From NCBI GenBank assembly GCA_023229575.1, contig JALNYZ010000003.1, forward strand, positions 186,001-250,000: 64,000 nucleotides of DNA. The letters are read 5' to 3'. Shown here piece by piece: positions 17,264-25,398 of the stretch. The notes beneath the pieces were generated by a model that saw only the letters and a list, made by a program, of their open reading frames with translations, made no database searches and was not told the origin of the DNA. Made by a program: the position numbers and the translations under genes. The stretch comes from Prolixibacteraceae bacterium. Lineage in GTDB: Bacteria > Bacteroidota > Bacteroidia > Bacteroidales > Prolixibacteraceae. Position 1 is the first letter of the stretch. Each line of letters opens with the position of its first letter.

Positions 17264-18852
17264 CGGCGGTTGTTTAGAAATGGGATAAACACCACAAAGC
17301 GACTCCCTTTGCCGGGCTCGCTTTGAACTTTTATGGTCCCGTTGTTGGCATCCAGAATAGCCTTGATGTAGCTCAACCCCAGACCGAATCCTTTGATGGT
17401 ATGAATGTTGCCGGAGGTGAGCCGGTAAAATTTATCAAAAATCCTGGCCTGTACCGCCTTGGTCATGCCCATACCCTTGTCTTCGACAGAGAGCAGGATG
17501 CCGTCTGATGAGTTGGTGGTAGAAATGGTGATTTGCGGCGCCTCAGGCGAATATTTGTTGGCATTGTCGAGCAAATTGCAGACCAGGTTGGTGAAATGGA
17601 TGGGATCGGTGGTGACAACCGGATTAACCGCTTCCAGTTTTGTTTCGATCTTTCCTCCGCGTTGCTCAACCTGTAAAATAATTCCATCGATGGCAGCTTC
17701 AATCAAAGGATGTATGTCAGTAGCCTGGAAGTTGAATTCAAACTCTTTCCGGTCGAGCCGGGCAATCTGCAGGATGCGTTCTACCTGCTCGTTCATGCGT
17801 TGGTTCTCCTTCTTGATCATTCCTGCAAAGAAGCGAACCTTCCCCTCCTCGCCGATCACCTTGTGGTTGGCAATCGAATCGGCCGCTATGGAGATGGTGG
17901 CAATTGGGGTCTTGAACTCGTGCGTCATGTTGTTGATGAAATCAGATTTCATCTCGGATATTCTTTTTTGTTTGAGAATCAGATAGATGCTTAGCAGGAA
18001 GGTGAGGAAAATAATGAGGGTAAAGGAGACTGAAAGTCCCAAAAGCAGGGTTGTTTTGCGTCCAATGAAGAGGTCCCTACCGGGGAAGTGGACGGCAAAA
18101 TCAAGTTTTTTTCTAAAGATATCGTCAGGGAAGAGGTTAACTTTGTACCATCGCTTGCTGGCGTTGGCTTTTGAAGTCTGTTCCGGAATAGAATCTCCTC
18201 CTACCACTGATATCTCGAAACCGATGGGAATAGCCCGGTCAATGAGCTCCTCTTTGAGCAATTTTTTCAATTGCGCCTCGTCGATATGGCGGCCAGTCTC
18301 CCAACCACTGTACTCTATTCTGATCTGGTTGGAGAGTTGTTTAAGTTGTTTGAGCTTCAGCCTGACGGCAGGATCAATGGTTGGAACCTCAACTTTAAAA
18401 GTCGAATCACTAAGTTTCCCGTAGACGTTTTCGGTAATGATCTTTGCCTTCCCGGTCAATTTTCCGATTTTATTTCCGGCAACAACAACATAACTCAATT
18501 GATTGGCGTGCTTCGTTTTGGATGTTGTAACGCTGATGGTGCCATTTGCGGTGTCCCTTCTAACAACTATATCCAGGTTTTCGAGATCTTGGGGTGGGGG
18601 TGGGGGTGGAGGGATTGGTATTTGTTTATCCCAGTTGATTGTATCACCCTTGGCAAATCCGCGAATGACCTTGAGATCGTGCCCGGTTTCCAATCGCCTT
18701 ACGGCTTTGTTCATTGCCTCGTTAACCGACCGGTCGAAGAGTTCGTTCCGAACGGCAACCGAATTGTTGAACCAATAGAACTGCACCGCTACAATTCCAA
18801 GTAGCGAGATCCCCATAAGGATAACCAATCCGATAATGATACGTCTGTTCAC
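17260..18852 (-). CDS. Membrane sensor histidine kinase with polyproline periplasmic tract
   Basis: 530 residues. Helix 1 (~5-28) and helix 2 (~267-293) enclose a ~240-residue periplasmic sensor domain that contains IPIPPPPPPPQ at ~78-88. The cytoplasmic part has HisKA (FINNMTHEFKTPIATI, His311) and HATPase (CNLLDNANKYSPEAP; VEDKGMGM; IKGFGLGLSYIKAIL). It phosphorylates the coupled OmpR-type regulator encoded directly downstream. The size and arrangement match RprX-like envelope kinases of Bacteroidota. The sensor domain has no recognisable family. The proline tract is shared in style with the exported protein encoded divergently at 19059, which might be its periplasmic ligand or target. Confidence 0.92.
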   Translation of the reverse strand: MNRRIIIGLVILMGISLLGIVAVQFYWFNNSVAVRNELFDRSVNEAMNKAVRRLETGHDLKVIRGFAKGDTINWDKQIPIPPPPPPPQDLENLDIVVRRDTANGTISVTTSKTKHANQLSYVVVAGNKIGKLTGKAKIITENVYGKLSDSTFKVEVPTIDPAVRLKLKQLKQLSNQIRIEYSGWETGRHIDEAQLKKLLKEELIDRAIPIGFEISVVGGDSIPEQTSKANASKRWYKVNLFPDDIFRKKLDFAVHFPGRDLFIGRKTTLLLGLSVSFTLIIFLTFLLSIYLILKQKRISEMKSDFINNMTHEFKTPIATISIAADSIANHKVIGEEGKVRFFAGMIKKENQRMNEQVERILQIARLDRKEFEFNFQATDIHPLIEAAIDGIILQVEQRGGKIETKLEAVNPVVTTDPIHFTNLVCNLLDNANKYSPEAPQITISTTNSSDGILLSVEDKGMGMTKAVQARIFDKFYRLTSGNIHTIKGFGLGLSYIKAILDANNGTIKVQSEPGKGSRFVVFIPFLNNRR

Positions 18853-18950
18853 CTTCTGTCTTCCTTATTAATTATTTTGATGTATCGGCAATGAAATTGA
18901 TCCACAACTGATAACCCAAAATTAGGCAATAAAATAACCCCATTTTCAAC

Positions 18951-18988
18951 TTTAACTTCACCTTAACACTTTTTAAATCGACCTTAAC
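18951..18988. promoter_or_regulatory. Direct repeats (T/C)TTAAC: candidate response-regulator operator
   Basis: TTTAAC at 18951, CTTAAC at 18962 and CTTAAC at 18983 have starts 11 and 21 bases apart, that is one and two helical turns on the same face. They lie in the ~205-base divergent region between the kinase gene (start 18852) and the proline-rich gene (start 19059). Such phased direct repeats are typical of OmpR-family sites. No further gene is present in the gap. Confidence 0.45.
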
Positions 18989-19058
18989 CCTTTGTGGCGA
19001 TAAAAACCACTAACATTGAATCGTCAAAGAATTTAATTTTTTACTTAAAAAAGCTAAT

Positions 19059-19709
19059 ATGAAAGTCGCATTTTTTTTAGGGTTATTCCTAACAGCAACG
19101 CTCTTTTCCTATGGGCAGACAGCCAAGAGTCCCACTGCTACGAAGAGTGAGCAGAAGAAGGAGCAACATGTAAAGGTGATGGTCAGCCATGATGGCAAGG
19201 TGACGAAAATCGATACCACCTTCAATTTTGCTGATGAAAAATTGATCCAGCTGAAAGTGGATTCCCTCCTCAAAAAGCTGGAAGTTGTAAAGGGGAAGGC
19301 CGGTGAGCCCAATATAGTCATTGTGCGCGGCATGGGGCATGGCGGTGGCAATCGGCAATTCCGTGTAATGTACAACAATTCCGATTCCAATGGCGTTAAA
19401 TGTGAGAAGAAGATTGTCATGATTGGCAAAGGTGGGGGCATTACTGCCTTTGACTCAGATGGCGACATGATGATGCCTCCTCCACCCCCACCCCCTCCTA
19501 TGCCCCCTTTTCACGTAAATGGCTTCAAAATGACCAGGAGTGATCCTTTCGCCATGGATCCGGACGACAAGGATATTGTGACTTATGACAAGAAAGATAT
19601 TGGCAAAGGACTGGAGAAGATCACGATCGTTCGCAAGAAGCATACTCCGGCAACTGATGAAAAGAAGGTTGAAATGAAAGTTGAGGTTACCGAAGATGAT
19701 AAAAAATAG
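19059..19709 (+). CDS. Exported proline-rich protein divergent from the two-component operon
   Basis: 216 residues with a signal peptide (FLGLFLTATLFSYGQ). The mature protein is highly charged and contains MMPPPPPPPPMPPF at ~141-155, preceded by a glycine-rich stretch (IVRGMGHGGGNRQ; VMIGKGGGITAFDSDGD). The C-terminal ~50 residues are Lys/Glu/Asp-rich. There is no lipobox or membrane helix, so it is probably periplasmic. It is transcribed divergently from the kinase gene across a region with candidate regulator sites and ends at a strong terminator, so it is a single-gene unit. It is a good candidate for the main target of, or signal to, the kinase. No family is recognised. Confidence 0.7.
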   Translation: MKVAFFLGLFLTATLFSYGQTAKSPTATKSEQKKEQHVKVMVSHDGKVTKIDTTFNFADEKLIQLKVDSLLKKLEVVKGKAGEPNIVIVRGMGHGGGNRQFRVMYNNSDSNGVKCEKKIVMIGKGGGITAFDSDGDMMMPPPPPPPPMPPFHVNGFKMTRSDPFAMDPDDKDIVTYDKKDIGKGLEKITIVRKKHTPATDEKKVEMKVEVTEDDKK

Positions 19710-19748
19710 CGTTCAAACAAGTTGAGATCTGGTAGCAGATCATAGGAG

Positions 19749-19779
19749 GAAGATGCTTTAACCGGCATCTTCTTTTTTT
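19749..19779 (+). terminator. Intrinsic terminator after the proline-rich gene
   Basis: gaagatgc (19749-19756) pairs with gcatcttc (19765-19772) around an 8-base loop, followed at once by seven T (19773-19779). It lies 40 bases after the stop. This is a textbook Rho-independent terminator. Confidence 0.85.
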
Positions 19780-19857
19780 GTGATCAAGGAACGCGGGATG
19801 CTTATTTTGCCATTCAGCCGGGAATAATTCTTGCATCAGCAACATGAGCCACCCAAT

Positions 19858-19950
19858 CGGGCGGCTGTACTATTTGAATTCTATCTTTTCCGTAGAGACG
19901 TCCGTCCGGGCGTCTCTACATGACATACCAGATGCCTGTACAGCCGCCCG
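19858..19950. repeat. Nested inverted-repeat element (REP/MITE-like)
   Basis: Outer arms cgggcggctgtac (19858-19870) and gtacagccgcccg (19938-19950) match perfectly over 13 bases. Inside them gtagagacg (19892-19900) and cgtctctac (19911-19919) form a second perfect 9-base stem. The GTAGAGACG...CGTCTCTAC stem resembles a repeat seen in many bacterial genomes. The remaining bases of the 19780-20053 gap hold no gene. Confidence 0.6.
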
Positions 19951-20021
19951 GTGGGGCGGCTCGAAAGTTATCCGAATACTCCTAATTACGAATAAGCAGC
20001 AGTGCAAGTCTGTAAATAGAT

Positions 20022-20029
20022 TACATTTG
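20022..20029 (+). promoter_or_regulatory. Possible promoter -7 box for the CAP-domain gene
   Basis: TACATTTG matches the Bacteroidota TAnnTTTG -7 element and lies 24 bases before the start codon at 20054. No TTG is found at the correct -33 distance, so this is a weak call. Confidence 0.3.
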
Positions 20030-20053
20030 ATGGGTATAAGATATAATTGAGAT

Positions 20054-20584
20054 ATGATGAAATATATATTTCTAATCCTTAGCATGTTGATTGTTCAATA
20101 CTCCTTCGGGCAAGTAGGGAATGGAACAGGAAGCAAAATTAGCAGGCAGGATGCTGAGGAATTTCTTGCCCATCACAACCAGGTGAGGGCAGAAGTAGGT
20201 GCTCCGGGTTTGGTATGGAGCAAGGAGCTATCGGCTTATTCACAGGAGTGGGCCGACCATCTTGCCCAAAATGGATGCAAAATGGAACATCATAAAAAGC
20301 CAAGCCTCAATGGGGAACCTGTCGGGGAGAATCTGTTCTGGGGAAGTTCATCCACCTTTTATCACCCAATTGACGCATCAATATCGTGGTACAGCGAGAA
20401 GAAGATCTACAGATATGGAAAATTTGGGAAGGGAAACTGGCATGAAATCGGTCATTATACCCAGATGGTTTGGAAAAACACCAAAGAGGTTGGGGTTGGT
20501 GTTTCGGTGTGCAAAGATGGAGGGCTCATTGTCGTAGCCAACTACTATCCGGCGGGGAATTATATGGATCAATTTCCATATTGA
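20054..20584 (+). CDS. Secreted CAP-domain (SCP/PR-1-like) protein
   Basis: 176 residues: signal peptide (YIFLILSMLIVQYSFGQ) and a single CAP domain covering the rest. The family landmarks are present: FLAHHNQVRAEVGAPGLVWS near the start, EWADHLAQNGCKMEHHK, GENLFWGS, GHYTQMVWKNTKEVGVGVSVC and VVANYYPAGNYMDQFPY at the end. The CAP His and Glu residues (HNQVR, GENLFW, HYTQMVW) are intact. Bacterial CAP proteins are extracellular, with lipid-binding, adhesive or protease-like roles that are poorly known. It is a single gene, convergent with the TIGR02757 gene with a 3-base gap between stops. Start ATG-ATG at 20054/20057. Confidence 0.9.
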   Translation: MMKYIFLILSMLIVQYSFGQVGNGTGSKISRQDAEEFLAHHNQVRAEVGAPGLVWSKELSAYSQEWADHLAQNGCKMEHHKKPSLNGEPVGENLFWGSSSTFYHPIDASISWYSEKKIYRYGKFGKGNWHEIGHYTQMVWKNTKEVGVGVSVCKDGGLIVVANYYPAGNYMDQFPY

Positions 20585-20587
20585 GGA

Positions 20588-21370
20588 TCAGAATTTCTCA
20601 AATATCCCCAACCCAAACAACGCAAAATCATATTTTACAGGATCCATCCTGTCCATTTGCCGCAAATTAAAATCCAGCTCGGCCAAGGCTTTCGCATCAT
20701 TTTGGGTTCTGGTCAACAATCCAAGTTTGCGGGCAACATTTCCTGAGTGAAGGTCGAGCGGACAGGATAGCTGGCTTGGGGAGATGGATTTCCACAGTCC
20801 AAAATCGACACCGCACCCATCGTTCCGGACCATCCACCTCAGAAACATATTGATTCTTTTGGCCGCCGAACCATTCGCCGGATCCGATACATGTTTGGTG
20901 GTCCTTTCCGGGTACGGCAAGGAGAAAAACAGCTCTTTACACTTGCTAATTGCTGGCTGCGTGGAAGTTTCAGTGACCGATCCGGCAAAAATAGCCTCAA
21001 GTCCACCATGGTTGAGGTAAATATTTTTGAGTGATTTGATGAAATATTCGAGGTCGGTTTGGTTAAAAGTTCGGTGGACAAAGCCGGCGAGTTGTTCAAG
21101 ATCAGAGTCCCGATGGTTCATCACAAAATCAAAGGGGGAGTTCCCCATCAAATCCATTAGCTTGTGGCCATTCCGAACAATCATCTTCCTGTTTCCCCAT
21201 GCGATGGTGGCGGCGAGAAAACCCGAAATTTCAATGTCCTCTTTCCGATCAAAACGGTGTGGGATGCCAATGGGATCAGATTCAATAAACCCGGTATGGT
21301 TGTATTGGGCAACCTTCTCTTCAAGGAACTCTTTAATATCAGGAGGTGTTTTTATCAAAACCGACAGCAT
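20588..21370 (-). CDS. TIGR02757 (DUF2400) family protein
   Basis: About 260 residues from the ATG at 21370 (an upstream ATG at 21448 would add 26 poorly conserved residues; the family begins at MLSVLIKTPPDIKEFLEEKV). It matches the TIGR02757/DUF2400 family throughout: DPIGIPHRF, EIEISGFLAATIAWGNRK in slightly different form (EDIEISGFLAATIAWGNRK), KRINMFLRWMVRNDGCGVDFG, and CPLDLHSGNVARKLGLL near the C-terminus. The RWMVR and DLHSGN segments resemble helix-hairpin-helix DNA-glycosylase-like folds, so a DNA-related function is possible but not shown. The family is widespread in Bacteroidota. It is a single gene next to the restriction-modification pair. Confidence 0.88.
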   Translation of the reverse strand: MLSVLIKTPPDIKEFLEEKVAQYNHTGFIESDPIGIPHRFDRKEDIEISGFLAATIAWGNRKMIVRNGHKLMDLMGNSPFDFVMNHRDSDLEQLAGFVHRTFNQTDLEYFIKSLKNIYLNHGGLEAIFAGSVTETSTQPAISKCKELFFSLPYPERTTKHVSDPANGSAAKRINMFLRWMVRNDGCGVDFGLWKSISPSQLSCPLDLHSGNVARKLGLLTRTQNDAKALAELDFNLRQMDRMDPVKYDFALFGLGIFEKF

Positions 21371-21497
21371 TTTAGGACAAGATTGATGAACTCGACATAG
21401 CCTTAATCTTTTGTCTGTGTTCTTCCATCCCATGATTATAAAAACCATGTTGCAATATCACCCTTTTCGAACTTCCCACACAGAATGTTTATATTAG

Positions 21498-22433
21498 TCA
21501 TCTCGGACCCATAAATCGGTCACCGTTAAAATGTATCATGTGCTCAGGAAAGTCTACAACCCAAACTTCAGTTTCCCATGCAATTTTAGTCGAATGTTTT
21601 TTGAACTCAGCAAAGTCTGGGAAAGCTGAAACATAAACCTTTCCAGCTTTGCAGTCTTTTAAAAGTTCTTCTAATTCAACAACTCTCTTAGGTGAAACTG
21701 GGCCATGCGATGTAACAGCTTCTATCAAAAACAACCAATTTCTATTACTGTCAAACAGAACAACGTCAGGGAGTTTACTGTGTTGCGTAATTGGAATACC
21801 TATTTCTTGCAACACTTTTTTGTCGACATATAGGTCTTTATTTGCGGTGTCTCCTAAATATAAAACTACGCTTTCGTTTGCAAAGCGTGCTGCAAAGCCT
21901 TGTACAATCGCAGCCTGAACAACATTGTGTTTGCCTGGCGAAAGCTTAAGCGTTTTGCCGTTGCTCAATTTTACAGGAATTAAATTTTGTTTCCTTTCTT
22001 TGAGATAACGCTTTGAAAGTTCACCAACTTCTGATTTAAATCTGTCTGCCGCTTCTTTCCATGCTTTTGTACCATAAGTTATAATTGCTTCAAGAGCTTC
22101 ACTCGTCAGTGCGTAATGCGCATTTGGGCTATTGACTGAAAGTGAAGGATTGTCTGGATTATAATCAGCAATTCTAGCTTGAACAAATTGATGAAGGACT
22201 TGTCTGCGAAATGTTTCACGTGTGTTTGGGGCATATTCTTTTTTATAAACCTCCTTGCAAAAAGCCATAATACCTTTGGAAATTGTTTGACTTTCTTTTG
22301 ACGCATTACTCCATTTGCTATGGGGTTTAATGTCGCAAAGCGCTAATAAAGTAAAGGCGGAAATTTCGTTTTGCTGTGCTATAGGTAAGCCTAGCGTTTT
22401 AAGGATTACTTTTGCGTCATCAATTTTGTTCAT
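21498..22433 (-). CDS. Type II restriction endonuclease, BsuBI/PstI family
   Basis: About 311 residues from the ATG at 22433. The C-terminal half matches the BsuBI/PstI endonuclease domain, with the catalytic PD-D/ExK-type core KLPDVVLFDSNRNWLFLIEA, followed by SHGPVSPKRVVELEELL, and AKVYVSAFPDF in the form GKVYVSAFPDF. The N-terminal half is the helical region usual for these enzymes. Relatives cut CTGCAG, so that is the predicted target. Its start overlaps the end of the methylase gene by 14 bases, coupling the two. Base composition is more AT-rich than in flanking genes, which suggests horizontal arrival. CTGCAG occurs in this window (for example 36525, 47168, 51132, 51151), so the methylase must protect the chromosome. 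Confidence 0.88.
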   Translation of the reverse strand: MNKIDDAKVILKTLGLPIAQQNEISAFTLLALCDIKPHSKWSNASKESQTISKGIMAFCKEVYKKEYAPNTRETFRRQVLHQFVQARIADYNPDNPSLSVNSPNAHYALTSEALEAIITYGTKAWKEAADRFKSEVGELSKRYLKERKQNLIPVKLSNGKTLKLSPGKHNVVQAAIVQGFAARFANESVVLYLGDTANKDLYVDKKVLQEIGIPITQHSKLPDVVLFDSNRNWLFLIEAVTSHGPVSPKRVVELEELLKDCKAGKVYVSAFPDFAEFKKHSTKIAWETEVWVVDFPEHMIHFNGDRFMGPR

Positions 22434-24021
22434 AAGCGAATATATATTCCAAGTCAAAGTGGCGGTTTACAATTTCGTCAACTTGAGATTGTGAAAAGTC
22501 ATTTATTGAAATAATCTGATTGCCAATTTCCTTAATGTCATTAATTGGCGGCAATGGCATTTCTCTTAACTCAGTAGCACTCACATTAATGTTACCATTA
22601 AAAGTTCTAAAGTACGTATCAAACAGATTGCTGTTGAGCAATGCAGTAAGACCTAAAATTTCATTTTTTTCAAGGTGCCCTTTTCGTCTATAGATATAAT
22701 TCAAATGGTTCTCTATGCCAATAAATTCTTCTTTAGAAATATCAGCAAAATAAGGGCAGGCAACTAATCTGCTTTTGTCATCTTTCGCACTAAAGCGACG
22801 GAGAAATACATAGTTTTTATTAGGAAGCAAAAGTGATTTTGTGGCTTCGCAATTCTGGATGTACTGCGGTTTGTTTCTTTTGGAAACAGGCCAATCAAAC
22901 CCCATTTTAGATGTGTTTATGAGCTGAAACAACGGAACTAAAAAAACTGTTCCATTTTGGTAATGCTCAAACAAATATTTAGCTGCCCTAAAAGAAACAA
23001 CAGGCCCAGTAGAAATTTGAATGTCGTATTGTTGCAGATTTCCTGACCATGATTTAAACAGTTTAATTACATTGTCGTCAGTTTCATTGGTCGGCAAATG
23101 AATTATCTTTTCTTTTGAATCTAATTCAATCAGTTCATTAGTTCGATAAAGCTTTTCGGTGAATTGTTCAATGTCTTTAATCCCATTGGAATGAGTTACA
23201 AGAATGGAAGGTTTGTGTTTGATTAATTTTTGCTTTTCCCCTTTTAATATCAATGTTTCTTGTAGCACGTTATCACGGTCAAAAGTGTCAGTTCTTGAAC
23301 CAAACAAGTGTATTTGTTGAATTTCAATTTCCTGAAAAAAGGCTTCCCGAAAAGCCCTGAAATAATTGCCAGAGGCAAAACTTCTAGGCGTAATAAAAAT
23401 GAGTTCGCCACCCTGTTTTAAGAGCTTTGAGGCAACCATCATAAAAATTGAATAGATGTTTGGTTGTCCCCAAATTATAGATTTTGCAACGATAGCCCGT
23501 TTGTCATCTTTTGGTATTTTGAAGTAAGGTGGATTTGAAATTACAATATCGAAAGTCGCTTTTTGAGGTTCTGAAAATAGTGTTGCATTTTGGTCAAAAC
23601 AATCTTTGTTCTCAAGTACAAAGTCTTTTGTTTCAATCCTTGGTATAAACTTAATATTGTATTGTTTAAGCCACTCTCCCAAATAATAAAGAGTCGCTTG
23701 TGTGTATGGCAAAATATCTTGGTCGATTTCGTAAACAACCAGTTCGACTACACTTAAATTATCATTCTGCTTAGCAAGTGATTCAATAAGGGAACTTGAA
23801 AGAATGGCAGTGCCGCAACCTGGATCAAGTATTTTGAGTGTGTTTTTAGTCTGCTTGGCAAGTCCTGCCATGAACTGGGCAATTCCCGAGGGGGTAAAAA
23901 ATTGTCCGTTCTCTTTCTTGTGCTGAATGGTAACAGTATTTGCATAAACCTGACCAATCCTGTCTGCAAAGTGGCTTGGCAACTCGTCATTGAGAGGTTG
24001 TATGTTTATAATTGGTGTCAT
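22420..24021 (-). CDS. N6-adenine DNA methyltransferase, BsuBI/PstI (Eco57I-like) type
   Basis: 533 residues. The AdoMet motif I is LDPGCGTA (65-72), the start region has NGQFFTPSGIAQFMAGL, and the catalytic motif IV is SNPPYFK (162-168), which marks an N6-adenine enzyme. The C-terminal half is the target-recognition region (SVTELREMPLPP in the form NVSATELREMPLPPIND). It should methylate the adenine in CTGCAG and protect DNA from the coupled endonuclease. The operon order is M then R with overlapping ends, and no controller protein is present. The pair is AT-rich relative to neighbours and is flanked by core genes (TIGR02757 and a cysteine-synthase-family gene), as expected for a small mobile cassette. 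No IS or att repeats are visible. Confidence 0.9.
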   Translation of the reverse strand: MTPIINIQPLNDELPSHFADRIGQVYANTVTIQHKKENGQFFTPSGIAQFMAGLAKQTKNTLKILDPGCGTAILSSSLIESLAKQNDNLSVVELVVYEIDQDILPYTQATLYYLGEWLKQYNIKFIPRIETKDFVLENKDCFDQNATLFSEPQKATFDIVISNPPYFKIPKDDKRAIVAKSIIWGQPNIYSIFMMVASKLLKQGGELIFITPRSFASGNYFRAFREAFFQEIEIQQIHLFGSRTDTFDRDNVLQETLILKGEKQKLIKHKPSILVTHSNGIKDIEQFTEKLYRTNELIELDSKEKIIHLPTNETDDNVIKLFKSWSGNLQQYDIQISTGPVVSFRAAKYLFEHYQNGTVFLVPLFQLINTSKMGFDWPVSKRNKPQYIQNCEATKSLLLPNKNYVFLRRFSAKDDKSRLVACPYFADISKEEFIGIENHLNYIYRRKGHLEKNEILGLTALLNSNLFDTYFRTFNGNINVSATELREMPLPPINDIKEIGNQIISINDFSQSQVDEIVNRHFDLEYIFAYEQN

Positions 24022-24135
24022 GCCAGCAAATTTAATAAAACTCTGTCGGTTCTATCGACGTTGATAAATATTAGTTGCAGATTGTTTAGGTTCTAAGGGG
24101 AGATGTCGTCTTACATACATTAATAAAGGTAAAAG

Positions 24136-24166
24136 CAAATGGCTTAATTTCCACTCAAGCCATTTG
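24136..24166. repeat. Hairpin between the methylase and cysteine-synthase-family genes
   Basis: caaatggctt (24136-24145) pairs perfectly with aagccatttg (24157-24166) around an 11-base loop. It sits in the 24022-24234 divergent gap, where no gene is seen. There is no adjoining T run, so it is more likely a leader or operator structure than a terminator. Confidence 0.45.
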
Positions 24167-24234
24167 ATGAGGAATCTCATTCATTTTGTCATGATTAATG
24201 TACATTTTTGGATAATAGAACATTCAACCCAACA

Positions 24235-25290
24235 ATGAACAACCAAATCAAAAATCCCGAGCTTTCCTCCCGTTTCAAGGCCATGTGGCGGTTGATCGGC
24301 AACTCTCCATTGTTGGTGATCCGTTTGAAATACAAAGGGGAGAAGCGGGTTATCTATGCCAAAGTGGAGCAGTACAACATCACCGGAAGCATCAAGGACA
24401 GGATGGCGCTATATACCTTGCAAAAATCCTACGAAAACGGTCTGATTAAGCCTGAAGATACCATTGTGGAGGCTACCAGTGGCAACACCGGGATCTCCTT
24501 TTCCGCCATTGGCAGGACACTGGGCCATAAAGTAAAAATTGTTATGCCCGACTGGTTGAGTAAAGAGCGGATTGATATTATCCATAGCCTTGGGGCAGAA
24601 ATCATACCCGTTTCCCGTGAACAGGGCGGTTTTCTGGGAAGTATCCGTATCTCGGAAGAGATCGCCGCTTCCCAGCCAAACATCTTCCTGCCCAGGCAAT
24701 TTGCCAACCCATTCAATGCTGAAGCGCACGAGAAATCTACAGGTACCGAACTCTGGTGCCAGATTCAATCCAATGGTTTGACTCCGGATGCTTTTGTTGC
24801 AGGTGTTGGTACCGGCGGCACGGTAATGGGTGTGGGCAAATATTTAAGGTCGCAAAATCCGATGATAAAAATCCATCCGCTGGAACCTTCCAACTCTCCA
24901 ACCTTATCAACGGGTTACAAGGTGAGTCAGCATAGAATTCAGGGTATTTCTGACGAGTTTATTCCGGCCCTTTTGGATTTAGGCCAGCTGGATGAAGTCG
25001 TGGCAGTTGATGACGGCGATTCGATTATCATGGCCCAAAAGCTGGCGTCTGAAATTGGTCTGGCCGTCGGAATTTCATCCGGCGCCAATTTCCTCGGGGC
25101 TTTGCAACTTGAGAATAAGATGGGGAAAGATGCCGTTGTGGCAACCGTTTTTTCCGACAGTAACAAGAAATACCTCAGCACAGACCTGATGCGCACAGAA
25201 CCGGTAAAGGAGGGTTTCCTGTCAACGGATGTTGAACTGATTGATTACACAGTCTTTAATAGAGTTTGCAATGTATGCTCTGAGATGTAG
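24235..25290 (+). CDS. PLP-dependent cysteine synthase family protein
   Basis: About 351 residues from the ATG at 24235 (an upstream ATG at 24208 would add nine residues). It is a fold-type II PLP enzyme: NITGSIKDRMA carries the Schiff-base lysine (about residue 54), EATSGNTGISF is the substrate loop, VGTGGTVMGVG binds the PLP phosphate, and AVGISSGAN lies near the C-terminus. The family includes O-acetylserine sulfhydrylase and cystathionine beta-synthase. The C-terminal extension ending NRVCNVCSEM, with a CxxC, is unlike classical CysK. Likely reaction: beta-replacement on an activated serine, giving cysteine or a related amino acid. It is a single gene next to the restriction-modification cassette. 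Confidence 0.88.
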   Translation: MNNQIKNPELSSRFKAMWRLIGNSPLLVIRLKYKGEKRVIYAKVEQYNITGSIKDRMALYTLQKSYENGLIKPEDTIVEATSGNTGISFSAIGRTLGHKVKIVMPDWLSKERIDIIHSLGAEIIPVSREQGGFLGSIRISEEIAASQPNIFLPRQFANPFNAEAHEKSTGTELWCQIQSNGLTPDAFVAGVGTGGTVMGVGKYLRSQNPMIKIHPLEPSNSPTLSTGYKVSQHRIQGISDEFIPALLDLGQLDEVVAVDDGDSIIMAQKLASEIGLAVGISSGANFLGALQLENKMGKDAVVATVFSDSNKKYLSTDLMRTEPVKEGFLSTDVELIDYTVFNRVCNVCSEM

Positions 25291-25305
25291 GTTCCCCAGG
25301 ATCGT

Positions 25306-25386
25306 CTATTCTGATTTGATGATTTCGCTGCGCATGCCAATTCCGTTTTCATTGATGGCCTCAATGGCTAGAAATAATCTTCGCAT
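25306..25386 (-). pseudogene. Fibronectin type III C-terminal remnant
   Basis: A 26-codon frame whose product contains FLAIEAINENGIGMRSEII, the last two strands of a fibronectin type III domain as found at the end of many Bacteroidota glycan enzymes (IEAFNENG-like). It sits just downstream of the GH144 operon and has no room for the rest of a domain. I read it as the tail left after deletion of a larger gene, possibly another enzyme of this locus. Confidence 0.45.
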
Positions 25387-25398
25387 GTTGGTTGAGTT

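Noticed and set aside
17323..18804. Several plus-strand frames of 60-177 codons opposite the histidine kinase
   Set aside because: The kinase motifs on the minus strand are intact over the same bases, and the plus-strand products look random, with proline/glycine runs that mirror the polyproline tract.
19858..19950. Nested inverted repeat as an insertion sequence
   Set aside because: No transposase frame or target duplication is present; it is too short for an IS.
24136..24166. Hairpin as a C-box for control of the restriction-modification system
   Set aside because: No controller (C) protein gene is present, and the sequence does not have C-box form.
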